A stretch of DNA of 64,000 nucleotides, from contig JBBQHB010000009.1 of assembly GCA_038323575.1 (NCBI GenBank), positions 18,731 through 82,730 of the forward strand. Reading direction: 5' to 3'. Below the pieces are notes generated by a model. It saw nothing but the letters and a program-made list of their open reading frames with translations, was not told where the DNA came from and searched no databases. The position numbers and the translations under genes were made by a program. Source of the stretch: CAINVV01 sp038323575. GTDB lineage: Bacteria > Bacteroidota > Bacteroidia > Bacteroidales > Prolixibacteraceae. Below are positions 40,900 through 50,694 of the stretch, one piece after another (position 1 is the first letter of the stretch; every line of letters starts with the position of its first letter).

Positions 40900-42547
40900 C
40901 AAATACGCTGCCCACCCCGAGTACCATGCACCCAGGGGAAACCAGCTGAATGCAAAATCCTGGCAGACAGAGGCTCCGTTGAGGATGTTACTTAACAACC
41001 TCGACCGTGAAGTAGCCGAAAACCCGGAAGAACTGGTGGTTTACGGCGGTACCGGTCAGGCGGCGCGAAACAAAGAGGCATTGCAGCAGATCATCAAATC
41101 ACTGCTCACTTTGGACGAAAATCACTCGCTGCTGGTTCAGTCGGGCAAAGCTGTCGGTGTCGTACGCACCCATCCGGAAGCCCCGAGGGTGCTGATCGCC
41201 AACAGCAACCTTGTACCGGCCTGGGCCACCTGGGAACATTTCGAAAGGCTGAAACAGGACGGATTGATGATGTACGGACAGATGACCGCCGGCAGCTGGA
41301 TTTACATCGGCAGTCAGGGAATTTTGCAGGGTACCTATGAAACTTTTATGGCCTGCGGAAAAAAATATTTCAACAACGACTTGAAACATAAGTTGTTGGT
41401 GTCCGGTGGTTTAGGCGGCATGGGCGGTGCACAGCCGCTGGCAGCCACCATGGCAGGAGCCACTTTCCTCGGGGTAGATATCGATCCGGAAAGGATCAAA
41501 AAAAGGCTGAAGACCGGATACCTCGATCACATCGCTTATACCTACCGTGAAGCTGCAGCACTTGTTTTGCGCGCCAAAGAAAAAGGGGAAGCTATCTCGG
41601 TAGGTTTGGTTGCTGACATCGGCGACACTTTGCAGCATTTGCTGAACGACGGGATCATTCCTGAAATCCTGACTGATCAGACCTCTGCCCATGATCCGCT
41701 TCACGGATACGTGCCCAACGGAATTTCGCTGGCGGAGGCCATCCTGTTAAGAAAATCCGACCCTAAACATTACCTCAGGCTGTCGATGAAAAGTATGGCC
41801 CGGCACGTCGGATTGATGCTGAAACTGCAGGAACTGGGCAGTATCACTTTCGATTACGGCAACAACCTGCGCGAAATGGCCAAACAGGGGGGTGAGCCGA
41901 ATGCATATGACTACGACGGCTTTACCCCGAAATTTATCCGGCCGCTTTTTTGTGAAGGGAAAGGCCCTTTCCGGTGGGTGGCCCTATCGGGAGATCCTGA
42001 GGATATTTACACTACTGATCGGGCGCTGACCGAGGCATTTCCTGAAAACCAACCCATGATTAACTGGCTGAAGAAGGCCAGGGAAAGGGTATCGTTCCAG
42101 GGACTTCCGGCCAGAATTTGCTGGCTGGGAATGGATGAGCGGGAGAAGGCCGGATTGCTTTTCAACGACCTGGTTAAATCCGGCAAACTAAAAGCGCCGC
42201 TGGTGATTGGGCGGGACCACCTTGACTGCGGATCTGTCGCTTCGCCCAACCGCGAAACGGAAAAGATGAAAGACGGCAGCGATGCGGTCTCTGACTGGCC
42301 TTTGCTCAACCTGATGTCCAACACCGCAGGCGGCGCCACCTGGGTATCCTTCCACCACGGCGGAGGAGTCGGGATTGGTTATTCGCAGCATGCGGGCATG
42401 GTTGTACTGGCCGATGGCACCGACCGGGCCGCGGAATGCATCCGTCGGGTCTTATACAATGATCCGGCCATGGGTATCTTCAGACACCATGATGCGGGGT
42501 ATGAAGAGGCAACAGAAACGCTGCACCGGTTTGGAATGGAGCTTTAG
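40868..42547 (+). CDS. hutU: urocanate hydratase
   Basis: It converts urocanate to 4-imidazolone-5-propionate using tightly bound NAD as the electrophile. The 559-residue product has the family's YGGTGQAARN near residue 59, the glycine-rich GGLGGMGGAQP (about 180-190), and the conserved LDCGSVASPNRETE near the C-terminal third. The first ATG at 40868 lies inside hutH; a second ATG at 40877 is also possible. The overlap suggests translational coupling. The length is normal. Confidence 0.95.
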   Translation: MNTMNFSEFIDKYAAHPEYHAPRGNQLNAKSWQTEAPLRMLLNNLDREVAENPEELVVYGGTGQAARNKEALQQIIKSLLTLDENHSLLVQSGKAVGVVRTHPEAPRVLIANSNLVPAWATWEHFERLKQDGLMMYGQMTAGSWIYIGSQGILQGTYETFMACGKKYFNNDLKHKLLVSGGLGGMGGAQPLAATMAGATFLGVDIDPERIKKRLKTGYLDHIAYTYREAAALVLRAKEKGEAISVGLVADIGDTLQHLLNDGIIPEILTDQTSAHDPLHGYVPNGISLAEAILLRKSDPKHYLRLSMKSMARHVGLMLKLQELGSITFDYGNNLREMAKQGGEPNAYDYDGFTPKFIRPLFCEGKGPFRWVALSGDPEDIYTTDRALTEAFPENQPMINWLKKARERVSFQGLPARICWLGMDEREKAGLLFNDLVKSGKLKAPLVIGRDHLDCGSVASPNRETEKMKDGSDAVSDWPLLNLMSNTAGGATWVSFHHGGGVGIGYSQHAGMVVLADGTDRAAECIRRVLYNDPAMGIFRHHDAGYEEATETLHRFGMEL

Positions 42548-42550
42548 AAA

Positions 42551-42605
42551 AAGATAGGAGAGATAAGATATGAGATATGAGACATGAGAGATAAGATATG
42601 GGAGT
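42551..42605 (+). repeat. GATATGAGA-type heptamer-phased repeat between hutU and hutI
   Basis: A run of imperfect 7-8 base units (AGATAAG, ATATGAG, ATATGAG, ACATGAG, AGATAAG) right after the hutU stop. The same units occur in both orientations after hutI. Confidence 0.7.
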
Positions 42606-42681
42606 TAGGTAATTCAATATCAAGTCATTATAAATATGAAAACGAATTTTATTTAATATCGAATTGTTGAATTAAATTAAT

Positions 42682-43935
42682 ATGAACAACCAACAAGTTC
42701 CGATATTTATTACCGGACCTTTCAGACAGCTTTTAACAATGGACAAACTGCCTTTGAAAGGCAGTTTGAAAGATGCGCAACTGGAGGTAGTTGAGGAGGC
42801 TGGGATTGTTCACCAAAATGGGTTTATTCTTGAAACAGGACATTTCAAGGCTCTTCATACCAAATACAATTCACCCGAACTTACAATTCAATCTATTGAT
42901 GCAGATTTAATTGCTCTTCCCGGATTTGTTGATCCCCACACACACATATGCTGGGCCGGTAACCGCGAAAACGATTATGCACTCCGGTTGGAAGGCAAAA
43001 GTTATACTGAAATTGCACAAAGCGGCGGCGGTATTTGGGACACTGTGACCAAAACCAGGAGTGCCTCTGACGAAGAGCTGAAAAAACGATTGATTTCGAG
43101 GGCTTCCCGGCAAGTGACAAACGGAATTACAACCTGTGAAGTCAAAAGCGGTTATGCCCTCAATTTGGAAGGAGAAGTGCGGTTGCTTGAAATCATAAGG
43201 TCTGTTCAGCAGGAACACCCGGTCGACCTGGTCGCTACCTGTCTGGCTGCCCATATCAAACCGAAGGATTTTGACGGGACATCCGCCGAATACCTGGAAT
43301 TTCTTGCTGAAGTGCTGCTTCCCCGGATAAAAGTTGAAAAGCTGTCCAACCGGATTGATATATTTGTCGATGAAGGCGCTTTTGGATTAAGTGAAGCCGG
43401 GAATTACCTTCGGGCAGCCAAAAAACTCGGGTTTGACATGGTGGTACACGGTGAGCAATTTACTTCGGGCGGTGTTGAACTGGCAGTCAGTCTGGGAGCT
43501 AAAAGCGTTGACCATCTGGAAATGATACAACGCAATGAGATAAGATTGCTGGCAGCCTCAGATGTTGTAGCCACCGCATTACCGGGAGCTTCCGTCGGTT
43601 TGGGCTGTCAGTTTGCGCCGGCCCGTAAACTGCTTGATGCCGGCTGCTGCCTGGCAATTGGTTCTGACTGGAATCCGGGCTCAGCCCCGATGGGGGACCT
43701 GCTTGTTCAAACAGCCATTTTAGGGGCCTTTGAAAAGTTGTCCAATGCCGAACAGTTGGCGGCTATCACTTTCCGAGCTGCCCGTGCGCTGAATCTGAAG
43801 GATAGAGGAGTCATCAAAAAGGGGTGCCAGGCTGATTTTGCCAGCTTTCCCGGCAGGAATTACCGGGAAATACTGTATAACCAGGGTATGCTGAAACCGG
43901 CAACTGTTTGGAAAAACGGCGTTCAAATTCCCTGA
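42682..43935 (+). CDS. hutI: imidazolonepropionase
   Basis: It hydrolyses 4-imidazolone-5-propionate to N-formimino-L-glutamate. This 417-residue amidohydrolase-superfamily enzyme has the metal-binding His-x-His in PGFVDPHTHICWAG (His86, His88). A later metal histidine is in VVHGEQF, and the late Asp is in AIGSDWNPGSAP. The length matches the family. It follows hutU after 134 bases that contain the GATATGAGA repeats. Confidence 0.95.
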   Translation: MNNQQVPIFITGPFRQLLTMDKLPLKGSLKDAQLEVVEEAGIVHQNGFILETGHFKALHTKYNSPELTIQSIDADLIALPGFVDPHTHICWAGNRENDYALRLEGKSYTEIAQSGGGIWDTVTKTRSASDEELKKRLISRASRQVTNGITTCEVKSGYALNLEGEVRLLEIIRSVQQEHPVDLVATCLAAHIKPKDFDGTSAEYLEFLAEVLLPRIKVEKLSNRIDIFVDEGAFGLSEAGNYLRAAKKLGFDMVVHGEQFTSGGVELAVSLGAKSVDHLEMIQRNEIRLLAASDVVATALPGASVGLGCQFAPARKLLDAGCCLAIGSDWNPGSAPMGDLLVQTAILGAFEKLSNAEQLAAITFRAARALNLKDRGVIKKGCQADFASFPGRNYREILYNQGMLKPATVWKNGVQIP

Positions 43936-43975
43936 TAATATTGCGGAGAAATTCATTATTTTTAGTGTCAATAAA

Positions 43976-44137
43976 AAGATATGAGATATAAGATATGAGA
44001 CATGAGATGTTTTTTAAAGTACAGATTTATTGACGGTTAACAGGTATAAATTATAATTTACTTGTTTTAATATCTGCTTAAACTTTTTTTGTCTCATGTC
44101 TCATGTCTTATATCTTATGTCTTATATCTCATATCTT
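43976..44137. repeat. GATATGAGA-type long inverted repeat between hutI and ftcD
   Basis: The left block (43976-44009) is made of GATATGAG/GATATAAG units. The right block (44091-44137) is made of the complementary TCTCATGT, CTTATATC and CTCATATC units, separated by ~80 AT-rich bases. It could form a long imperfect hairpin in the transcript between hutI and ftcD, or reflect an intergenic repeat insertion. Confidence 0.75.
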
Positions 44138-44193
44138 GCTGAAAATATCACAAATTATTATAAGTTAAGAAAATACCTGACAAAGCTCTAATT

Positions 44194-45885
44194 ATGAAAA
44201 GGATAATTGAATGCGTTCCCAATTTTTCGGAAGGAAGAGAGATGGAAGTTATCCGTCTGATAACCGGGGTTATCGAAAATGTGCCCGGTATCAAATTGCT
44301 TAATGTGGATCCCGGCTATGCCACCAACCGTACGGTGGTCACTTTTGCCGGTGAACCTGAAGCCGTTGTGGAAGCGGCCTTTCTGGCCATCCAAAAAGCC
44401 TCTGAACTGATTGATATGCGCCACCATAAAGGCGAACATCCACGTTTCGGGGCGACTGATGTTTGTCCGCTGGTCCCTGTTTCAGGCATTACCATGGAAG
44501 AAACCGTCGAATATGCAAGGGCTTTGGCCAGACGGGTGGGAGACGAATTGCAGATTCCGATTTATTGTTATGAAGAGGCTGCTTTCGAGCCAAAACGCCA
44601 AAGTCTGGCCAATTGCCGCTCCGGCGAATACGAGGGGTTAGCTGAAAAATTAGCCTCCTCGCAGTGGAAACCGGATTTTGGTCCGGCAGCGTTCAATGCC
44701 AAATCGGGTGCCATTGCCATCGGCGCCCGCAACTTTCTGATCGCTTACAACATCAACCTCAATACGAATTCTGTGCGGCGGGCCAACTCCATTGCATTTG
44801 ATGTAAGGGAAGCCGGCAGGATCCTGCGGGAAGGAGACCCCGTAACCGGGAAAATCGTCAAGGATAAAAATGGCGAGCCGGTGCGCATTCCCGGTACACT
44901 TAAAAAAGTGAGGGCAATCGGATGGTACATCAAAGAATACAGGATGGCCCAGATCTCCATGAATCTCACAGGTATTACCGTAACCCCTGTTCACATTGCA
45001 TTTGATGAGGTTTGTGAAAAAGCCGGTGAACGCGGCATCCGGGTTACCGGTTCGGAGCTGATTGGCTTAGTGCCCCTCAGGTGCATGCTTGATGCAGGCA
45101 AGTATTTCCTTCACAAACAAAAGCGATCTTCCGGAATACCTGATGAAGAGATCATTGAGGTGGCTGTCCGTACCCTGGGGCTGAATGAACTTGCTCCTTT
45201 CGAACCGAAAAAAAGGATCATCGAATACCTGCTGCAGGAAGAACCGAAGGAGCAGTTGGCAGACCTTTCCCTGCGAAAATTAACCTATGAAACTGCTTCA
45301 GACTCACCTGCACCTGGCGGAGGGTCCGTTTCTGCAGCTGTTGGTGCGCTTGGTGCAGCACTGGGATCGATGGTTGCCAACCTTTCGGCACACAAACGCG
45401 GATGGGACGACAGATGGGAAGAGTTTTCCGGTTGGGCTGAGAAGGGCAAGTTGGCTTATGAACAGTTGCTGACAATGGTTGACGAGGATACCCTTGCCTA
45501 CAATGGTGTAATGGATGCTTTTGGCCTGCCGAAGGAGGGTGAGGATCAAAAGGAAAAGCGTAAAGATGCTATCCTTGAGGCAACATTAAAAGCGATTGAA
45601 GTCCCTTTCCGGGTGATGAAACTGGCAGCTGATGCCGTCGGAATACTCGAAAAAATGGCGGAAACAGGTAATCCAAATTCTGTCAGCGATGTTGCTGTGG
45701 GCGCGCTCTGCCTGCAAACAGCCGTTTCGGGGGCTTTTCTGAATATCAGAATTAATGCAGTTGAACTGCGCGATCCTTCCCTGGCAAAAGAGACGCTACT
45801 GCAGGCAGAACTTCTTGAACAAGAGACCAACCGGAGATGCGGGGAAATTCATAAACGGGTTCTTCAAAAGATCAGCTCAAAATAA
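44194..45885 (+). CDS. ftcD: glutamate formimidoyltransferase / formimidoyltetrahydrofolate cyclodeaminase
   Basis: It transfers the formimino group of formiminoglutamate to tetrahydrofolate, then deaminates the product to 5,10-methenyl-THF. It is the last hut step, yielding glutamate and ammonia. The 563 residues comprise an N-terminal formiminotransferase domain (IECVPNFSEGREMEV at the start, GEHPRFGATDVCPLVP near residue 81), a linker around 300-350, and a C-terminal cyclodeaminase domain beginning SDSPAPGGGSVSAAVGALG. The fused form is well known in animals and in several bacteria. With hutH, hutU and hutI it completes a histidine-to-glutamate pathway. No hut regulator is seen. Confidence 0.94.
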   Translation: MKRIIECVPNFSEGREMEVIRLITGVIENVPGIKLLNVDPGYATNRTVVTFAGEPEAVVEAAFLAIQKASELIDMRHHKGEHPRFGATDVCPLVPVSGITMEETVEYARALARRVGDELQIPIYCYEEAAFEPKRQSLANCRSGEYEGLAEKLASSQWKPDFGPAAFNAKSGAIAIGARNFLIAYNINLNTNSVRRANSIAFDVREAGRILREGDPVTGKIVKDKNGEPVRIPGTLKKVRAIGWYIKEYRMAQISMNLTGITVTPVHIAFDEVCEKAGERGIRVTGSELIGLVPLRCMLDAGKYFLHKQKRSSGIPDEEIIEVAVRTLGLNELAPFEPKKRIIEYLLQEEPKEQLADLSLRKLTYETASDSPAPGGGSVSAAVGALGAALGSMVANLSAHKRGWDDRWEEFSGWAEKGKLAYEQLLTMVDEDTLAYNGVMDAFGLPKEGEDQKEKRKDAILEATLKAIEVPFRVMKLAADAVGILEKMAETGNPNSVSDVAVGALCLQTAVSGAFLNIRINAVELRDPSLAKETLLQAELLEQETNRRCGEIHKRVLQKISSK

Positions 45886-45890
45886 TATCA

Positions 45891-45967
45891 CACAGAGTTA
45901 CACGGAGAAGCACAGAGGTTCGCAGAGAAAATAATAATCTCTGTGAACCTCTTGGCGTTTCTCTGTG
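45891..45967. repeat. CACAGAG-type heptamer-phased inverted repeat after ftcD
   Basis: The left block has CACAGAG, CACGGAG, CACAGAG and CGCAGAG units; the right block is the complementary CTCTGTG series. The inner part (about 45912-45927 against 45938-45953) pairs over ~14 bases. It begins 5 bases after the ftcD stop, so it could also act as a terminator-like hairpin, but it lacks a T-run. Confidence 0.7.
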
Positions 45968-46022
45968 TAATTTTGAAAATTCTTAGCACGAAGAAAATTC
46001 ATTGCTATATTTGCACCTATCT

Positions 46023-48371
46023 ATGAAATCGAACAACCCTTTCAAGAAATACCTGATAATCTTCTGGTCTGTTTTTGCAGCCGGAGTGCTGACAGTAGTG
46101 ATCCTTTTCACACTTATCGGTAACGGCAAACTGGGTTACATGCCCACGCTAACCGAACTCGAAAACATCGAGTCTTCCCTTGCGTCACAGGTTTATACGG
46201 CCGACAGCCTCGTGATGCGCAGGTATTACTTCAAAGAGAACCGCACCTTTATCGGTTTTGACGAGATTAGTCCGAATGTCATCCATGCATTGGTTGCCAC
46301 GGAAGATGTCCGCTTCTACAGCCATCCGGGAATAGACCTCCGCGGACTTTTCCGGGTATTCAAAGGTATTATAACCGGAAACCAGAACGCCGGAGGAGGA
46401 AGCACACTCTCCCAGCAGTTGGCAAAGATGCTTTTTCCCCGTGAGGAAATCGGCAACAAATTTCAACTTGCGGTCAGAAAATTACGGGAGTGGGTGATTG
46501 CAGTGAAACTTGAAAGGAACTTCACCAAGGAGGAAATTATTTCAATGTATCTCAACAAGTATGATTTTCTAAATCTTGCGGTTGGGATCAAATCTGCCGC
46601 TGAAATCTATTTCGGCACAACGCCCGATCAGCTGACGTTGGAGCAGGCTGCGATGCTGGTTGGAATGGCCAAAAATTCCTCACTGTACAACCCTGTCCGG
46701 AGACCTGAACTGGTACGAAACCGGCGGAATGTGGTTCTGGCGCAAATGGAAAAGAACGGTTACATTACTGAAGCCGAACACAATTCATACAAGAATCTGC
46801 CGCTGAACCTGAATTTTCACAAAGAAGACTATAAGTCAACCCCGGGCACTTATTTCACAGAATACCTGCGCAATATCCTGACTGCACCGATGCCCGGCAA
46901 AGAACGCTACAGGGCCTGGCAGTTGCAGCAATTCAACGAAGATTCTATTGAATGGGAAACCAATCCTTTGTACGGCTGGTGCACCAAAAATCCAAAACCG
47001 GACGGCAAACTCTACAATATTTATACCGACGGACTAAGAATTTATTCCACCATCGACATGCGGATGCAGACCTATGCCGAGAAAGCTGTCGTAACTCATT
47101 TGAGTAAGAATGTTCAGCCACTCTTCAATGAACGGATTAAAAGTCAGCGAAATCGTCCCTTTTCCAACGATTTAACGACCGAACAGGCACAAGTGGAATA
47201 CGACAGACTGATGAAGACAAGTGAAAGATATCACTCCCTGCGTTTACAGGGAATGCGACCTGATGAAATCACAAAGGTCTTCAATACTCCTACCGAGATG
47301 ACTGTCTTTTCGTACAAGGGAGAAAAGGATACTGTCATGACTCCCCTGGATTCCATCAAATATCATCTTGGATTCCTGCGTTCAGCCATGATGACCATGG
47401 AGGTTAAAACAGGCAAGATTAAAGCCTGGGTCGGCGGACCAAACTACAAACATTTCATGTACGACATGGTCAGGAGCGGCCGCCGCCAGGTAGGTTCCAC
47501 CGTGAAGCCTTTCCTCTACACACTGGCCATGCAGAATGGTTTCTCGCCCTGCACCCTGGTTCCAAATACCGAGCACTCTTTTACCTTGTGGGATGGCACA
47601 ACCTGGACAGCCAAAAACTCCGGTGAGACCAAGATGGACGGCAAGATGGTGACCCTCAAATGGGGACTGGCCAATTCGGTCAACCAGATCTCTGCCTGGG
47701 TAATGAAGCAGTTTAATCCGCAGGCGATGGCCGACATGATGCACAAACTGGGAATTACCAGTCCGATTGATGCAGTTCCCTCCATGTTTTTGGGAACTTC
47801 GGATGTTTCAGTGTATGAGATGGTTGGTGCATACGGAACTTACGGCAACCACGGCGTTTATACCAAACCCTATTGTGTAACCCGGATTGAAGACCGCAAC
47901 GGCAACGTACTTGCCCGTTTTTCTCCGGAATCTCACGATGCCATAGATGCCAAAACGGCCTACCTGATGATTAATCTGATGGAGGCAGTTGTCAATGAAG
48001 GAACAAGTGCACGGCTGCGAAGGGACGTTGAATATGGAAATATCAAGGCCGACGTGGCGGGCAAGACCGGCACCACACAGAATCAGTCCGATGGCTGGTT
48101 TATGGGGATCACTCCGGAACTGGTTACCGGCGTCTGGACCGGTGGCGACCTTCGCAGTATCCACTTCGAAGGGCTCTCTGCAGGGCAGGGCGCCAGCATG
48201 GCGCTGCCGATTTACGGTTATTACATGAACAGCCTGTTCCGCGATCACAAACTGGGATATACCCAATCTTCAGTTTTTGAAGTTCCGCCTGGTTTCAATG
48301 TCGATATGGACTGCAGCAAAGTCATGAGGGAAGAGAAAGAAGATCCTTCAACAGAGCACGATTTCTTCTGA
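46023..48371 (+). CDS. class A penicillin-binding protein (transglycosylase/transpeptidase, PBP1A-like)
   Basis: This bifunctional enzyme polymerises and cross-links peptidoglycan at the outer face of the inner membrane. The 782 residues begin with a short cytoplasmic tail and one membrane anchor (LIIFWSVFAAGVLTVVILF). The GT51 domain has ATEDVRFYSHPGID (catalytic Glu) and GGGSTLSQQLAKML. The transpeptidase domain has the active-site SxxK in RQVGSTVKPF, SVN in LANSVNQIS and KTGTT. I prefer the ATG at 46023 to a TTG at 46002. A TATATTTG at 46006-46013 could be a -7 element. Confidence 0.94.
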   Translation: MKSNNPFKKYLIIFWSVFAAGVLTVVILFTLIGNGKLGYMPTLTELENIESSLASQVYTADSLVMRRYYFKENRTFIGFDEISPNVIHALVATEDVRFYSHPGIDLRGLFRVFKGIITGNQNAGGGSTLSQQLAKMLFPREEIGNKFQLAVRKLREWVIAVKLERNFTKEEIISMYLNKYDFLNLAVGIKSAAEIYFGTTPDQLTLEQAAMLVGMAKNSSLYNPVRRPELVRNRRNVVLAQMEKNGYITEAEHNSYKNLPLNLNFHKEDYKSTPGTYFTEYLRNILTAPMPGKERYRAWQLQQFNEDSIEWETNPLYGWCTKNPKPDGKLYNIYTDGLRIYSTIDMRMQTYAEKAVVTHLSKNVQPLFNERIKSQRNRPFSNDLTTEQAQVEYDRLMKTSERYHSLRLQGMRPDEITKVFNTPTEMTVFSYKGEKDTVMTPLDSIKYHLGFLRSAMMTMEVKTGKIKAWVGGPNYKHFMYDMVRSGRRQVGSTVKPFLYTLAMQNGFSPCTLVPNTEHSFTLWDGTTWTAKNSGETKMDGKMVTLKWGLANSVNQISAWVMKQFNPQAMADMMHKLGITSPIDAVPSMFLGTSDVSVYEMVGAYGTYGNHGVYTKPYCVTRIEDRNGNVLARFSPESHDAIDAKTAYLMINLMEAVVNEGTSARLRRDVEYGNIKADVAGKTGTTQNQSDGWFMGITPELVTGVWTGGDLRSIHFEGLSAGQGASMALPIYGYYMNSLFRDHKLGYTQSSVFEVPPGFNVDMDCSKVMREEKEDPSTEHDFF

Positions 48372-48582
48372 TTTTTTGGATCATTTTTCAACTTCAGGAT
48401 CATTTGCCTATCGGTAATCGACGGGACAAAACATGCATTTTCTTTGCTTAATCCCGGAACCTCCATCCTTAGGATAATACCGCCAATCTATTACCCGTTT
48501 ATTCGTTTTTGTGCTTTTTTTGGTGTAACTTATAGTGAATATTGCACAGAATCGGTCAAAAGCAATTTAAATGATTTAATTT

Positions 48583-49143
48583 ATGATTAAAGAGGAAATT
48601 GGATTGAAGGAGGTTGAAGATAAAATTATAACAATCAGGAATCAAAAAGTACTTATTGCCAGCGATGTAACAAATCTTTATGGTGTAGGTACACGTGATA
48701 TTAACAAATCGGTTAAGAACAACCCTGAAAAATTTCCGGATGGCTATATTATTGAAATGACGCCGAAAGAGAAAAAGGAGGTGGTGGAAAATTTCCACCA
48801 CCTGAAAAGTTTAAAATATTCTCCCCAATTACCTAATGCTTTCACTGAAAAGGGTCTTTATATGCTTGCCACAATTTTAAGGAGTCCTAAAGCAACAGCC
48901 ACAACTATTGCAATTGTTGAGACATTTTCAAAGATAAGGGAACTGTCTCAAGTATTTACAGAATTAACGACCGCTAAAAACAACTCAAAACAAAAGTCAC
49001 TTGTACAAAAAGGCGGTGAAATTATTACCTTTCTTTTGGATGATGCCAAGAGTCTGACTGAATCGGAGACAACCATTGAATTAAATTTAGCGTTGATTAA
49101 ATTGAAGCATACCACAAAAAGAAATAACAATAAAAGGGAATAG
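48583..49143 (+). CDS. ORF6N-domain DNA-binding protein
   Basis: It encodes 186 residues. The N-terminal ~90 residues are an ORF6N domain (IITIRNQKVLIASDVTNLYG, DINKSVKNNPEKFPDGYI, FTEKGLYMLATIL), a DNA-binding-type module common in phage and mobile-element proteins and often found alone in Bacteroidetes chromosomes. The C-terminal half is helical and ends in a Lys/Asn-rich tail. No other phage gene is nearby. It is monocistronic and convergent with the STN-domain gene. Its molecular function is unknown. Confidence 0.85.
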   Translation: MIKEEIGLKEVEDKIITIRNQKVLIASDVTNLYGVGTRDINKSVKNNPEKFPDGYIIEMTPKEKKEVVENFHHLKSLKYSPQLPNAFTEKGLYMLATILRSPKATATTIAIVETFSKIRELSQVFTELTTAKNNSKQKSLVQKGGEIITFLLDDAKSLTESETTIELNLALIKLKHTTKRNNNKRE

Positions 49144-49174
49144 CTTTTCTGACAGGTATTTCTGAAGGAAAACC

Positions 49175-50650
49175 TTATTCATTCGGGTTAGCTTCTTTAA
49201 TTGCCTTGCTTAAATCATCATCTGGTTTGATGACATTGTAATTCTCCCAGTAGGCTTTGTCGTAAATACCGATCTTTTCCGAGAAGATGTCTTGTTCATG
49301 AAATAGTCCATCCGGTCCGAACCTGGCTCTTTTAGGGAAAGGATATTGCTGGGTAACCATTACATCAGTGACGTTATGGTATTCAGTCTTGAATTTTCGT
49401 TTCTGCTTTACCCTGAAAATGATGTCACTGTGTCCGGAGAAGAATTGCCATTTGTCGTCTGCCAAACGGTACTGAACCGAATATTCTACGTTTTCAGGTC
49501 GGGTATCGAATCCGAATGGCTCCTTTTGGATGAAACTTTCACCGTTGATTTTCAAACTCTTTTTGTCATATGAATATTCGGCTCCGACAAGGGCGTAACT
49601 TTCAGTATCTATCAGCAACTTGCCGTTGAAACACGGGAAATCAGTTTCAGCTATCCGGTCAAAACGGATGATCCACGTGAGCCTTCCGTTAACCATTTCA
49701 GGTTGATCGAACCGGTATTGGTAAAGAAACTCGTATTCGGGATCAAGAAATGTTTCCGGATTTTTTACCAAATCAAGATTATTCACGCCCAAGGGGCCGC
49801 CTTGAACCTTTAAAAAAACCTCTTTCGGCTTCCGGTTTAGGTCAGCTTTCCTTCCTTTTATAAAGCGCACCCTATCGGGATCGTTATATTCATAGGGGGT
49901 CTTCAATATTTCCATTACTGCTTCCCATACGCCGACATAATTTCCGTCCTGACGGGCTGTTTCACGGTAGAAAGCCATCATCAGCTGAGGTTCATCCGCA
50001 TAGTTTATAACAATATTATTCCTGAATTGCTGCAGGATTGCCCTGGGATCAACCGGCTTAACCTGAATCTCACGAAGCCTGATCGTCTCATCCTGAAGCC
50101 TGATAAGCGGATCTTGTTCAAGCATTTTAAGGGAAACGATCTTTTGCTTGTAACCCAGTGAACTGACAGCCAGATTGCTGTTGCGAAGCGGATAAGGAAT
50201 TTTCAGGTCGAAATTTCCTTCATGATTGGTCATGGTGCCAATATATGTTCCTTCAATAGTAACTGCGGCATAGGCTATTGGTGTCTTTCCGTCTTTTTCG
50301 GCTACCCTTCCTGTAACTTTAAGTGGTTTGGGCTCGACCCGGGTAATGATCAACTGGCGGTCGATAAGGGTTACTTTGTAAATGGAGTCGGGTAGCAGTC
50401 CTTTCAGGACTTCTCCCAGCGGACGACCGACGATTGAAAAGTTTGTCTTTTCGGCAGGCAGAAGATCCGGATTGTAGGAAAAGTACAGTTCATTGTCGGC
50501 AACCAGTGTTTCCAGGAATGATTCAACTGTGGTTGAGTCTATTTTAAGCGTGATCAGCCTGCTCAGCGGATCACCCTTCTCCTGTGCCGACAAATGCATC
50601 AGAGAGCCTAAAAACAGGATCAAAAAAAGGATCTTTGATCTGAGTTGCAT
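49175..50650 (-). CDS. STN / carboxypeptidase-regulatory-like domain protein, no TonB barrel
   Basis: It encodes 491 residues with a signal peptide ending near LSAQ (residue 23). Residues ~30-100 form an STN domain (the secretin/TonB N-terminal fold that contacts FecR-type anti-sigma factors). Residues ~110-195 are a carboxypeptidase-regulatory-like beta domain (VTGRVAEKDGKTPIAYAAV). A C-terminal ~270-residue region follows that resembles Bacteroidetes carboxypeptidase-like regulatory proteins (MMAFYRETARQDGNYVGVWE). It is too short for a TonB receptor barrel. It lies 44 bases downstream of the FecR gene, in the place usually taken by a SusC-type receptor, so it may be the signalling partner of that anti-sigma factor. 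Confidence 0.8.
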   Translation of the reverse strand: MQLRSKILFLILFLGSLMHLSAQEKGDPLSRLITLKIDSTTVESFLETLVADNELYFSYNPDLLPAEKTNFSIVGRPLGEVLKGLLPDSIYKVTLIDRQLIITRVEPKPLKVTGRVAEKDGKTPIAYAAVTIEGTYIGTMTNHEGNFDLKIPYPLRNSNLAVSSLGYKQKIVSLKMLEQDPLIRLQDETIRLREIQVKPVDPRAILQQFRNNIVINYADEPQLMMAFYRETARQDGNYVGVWEAVMEILKTPYEYNDPDRVRFIKGRKADLNRKPKEVFLKVQGGPLGVNNLDLVKNPETFLDPEYEFLYQYRFDQPEMVNGRLTWIIRFDRIAETDFPCFNGKLLIDTESYALVGAEYSYDKKSLKINGESFIQKEPFGFDTRPENVEYSVQYRLADDKWQFFSGHSDIIFRVKQKRKFKTEYHNVTDVMVTQQYPFPKRARFGPDGLFHEQDIFSEKIGIYDKAYWENYNVIKPDDDLSKAIKEANPNE

Positions 50651-50694
50651 GGTTTTCTCTCTTTAATTTAAGCAGTAAGTCGTTGGGTTGATTC

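Noticed and set aside
42551..44137. Possible CRISPR-like array in the repeated GATATGAGA units
   Set aside because: The units are 7-8 bases, imperfect, have no spacers of constant length, and no cas genes are nearby.
48583..49143. Prophage signalled by the ORF6N gene
   Set aside because: No integrase, structural or lysis genes flank it; single ORF6N genes are common in Bacteroidetes chromosomes.
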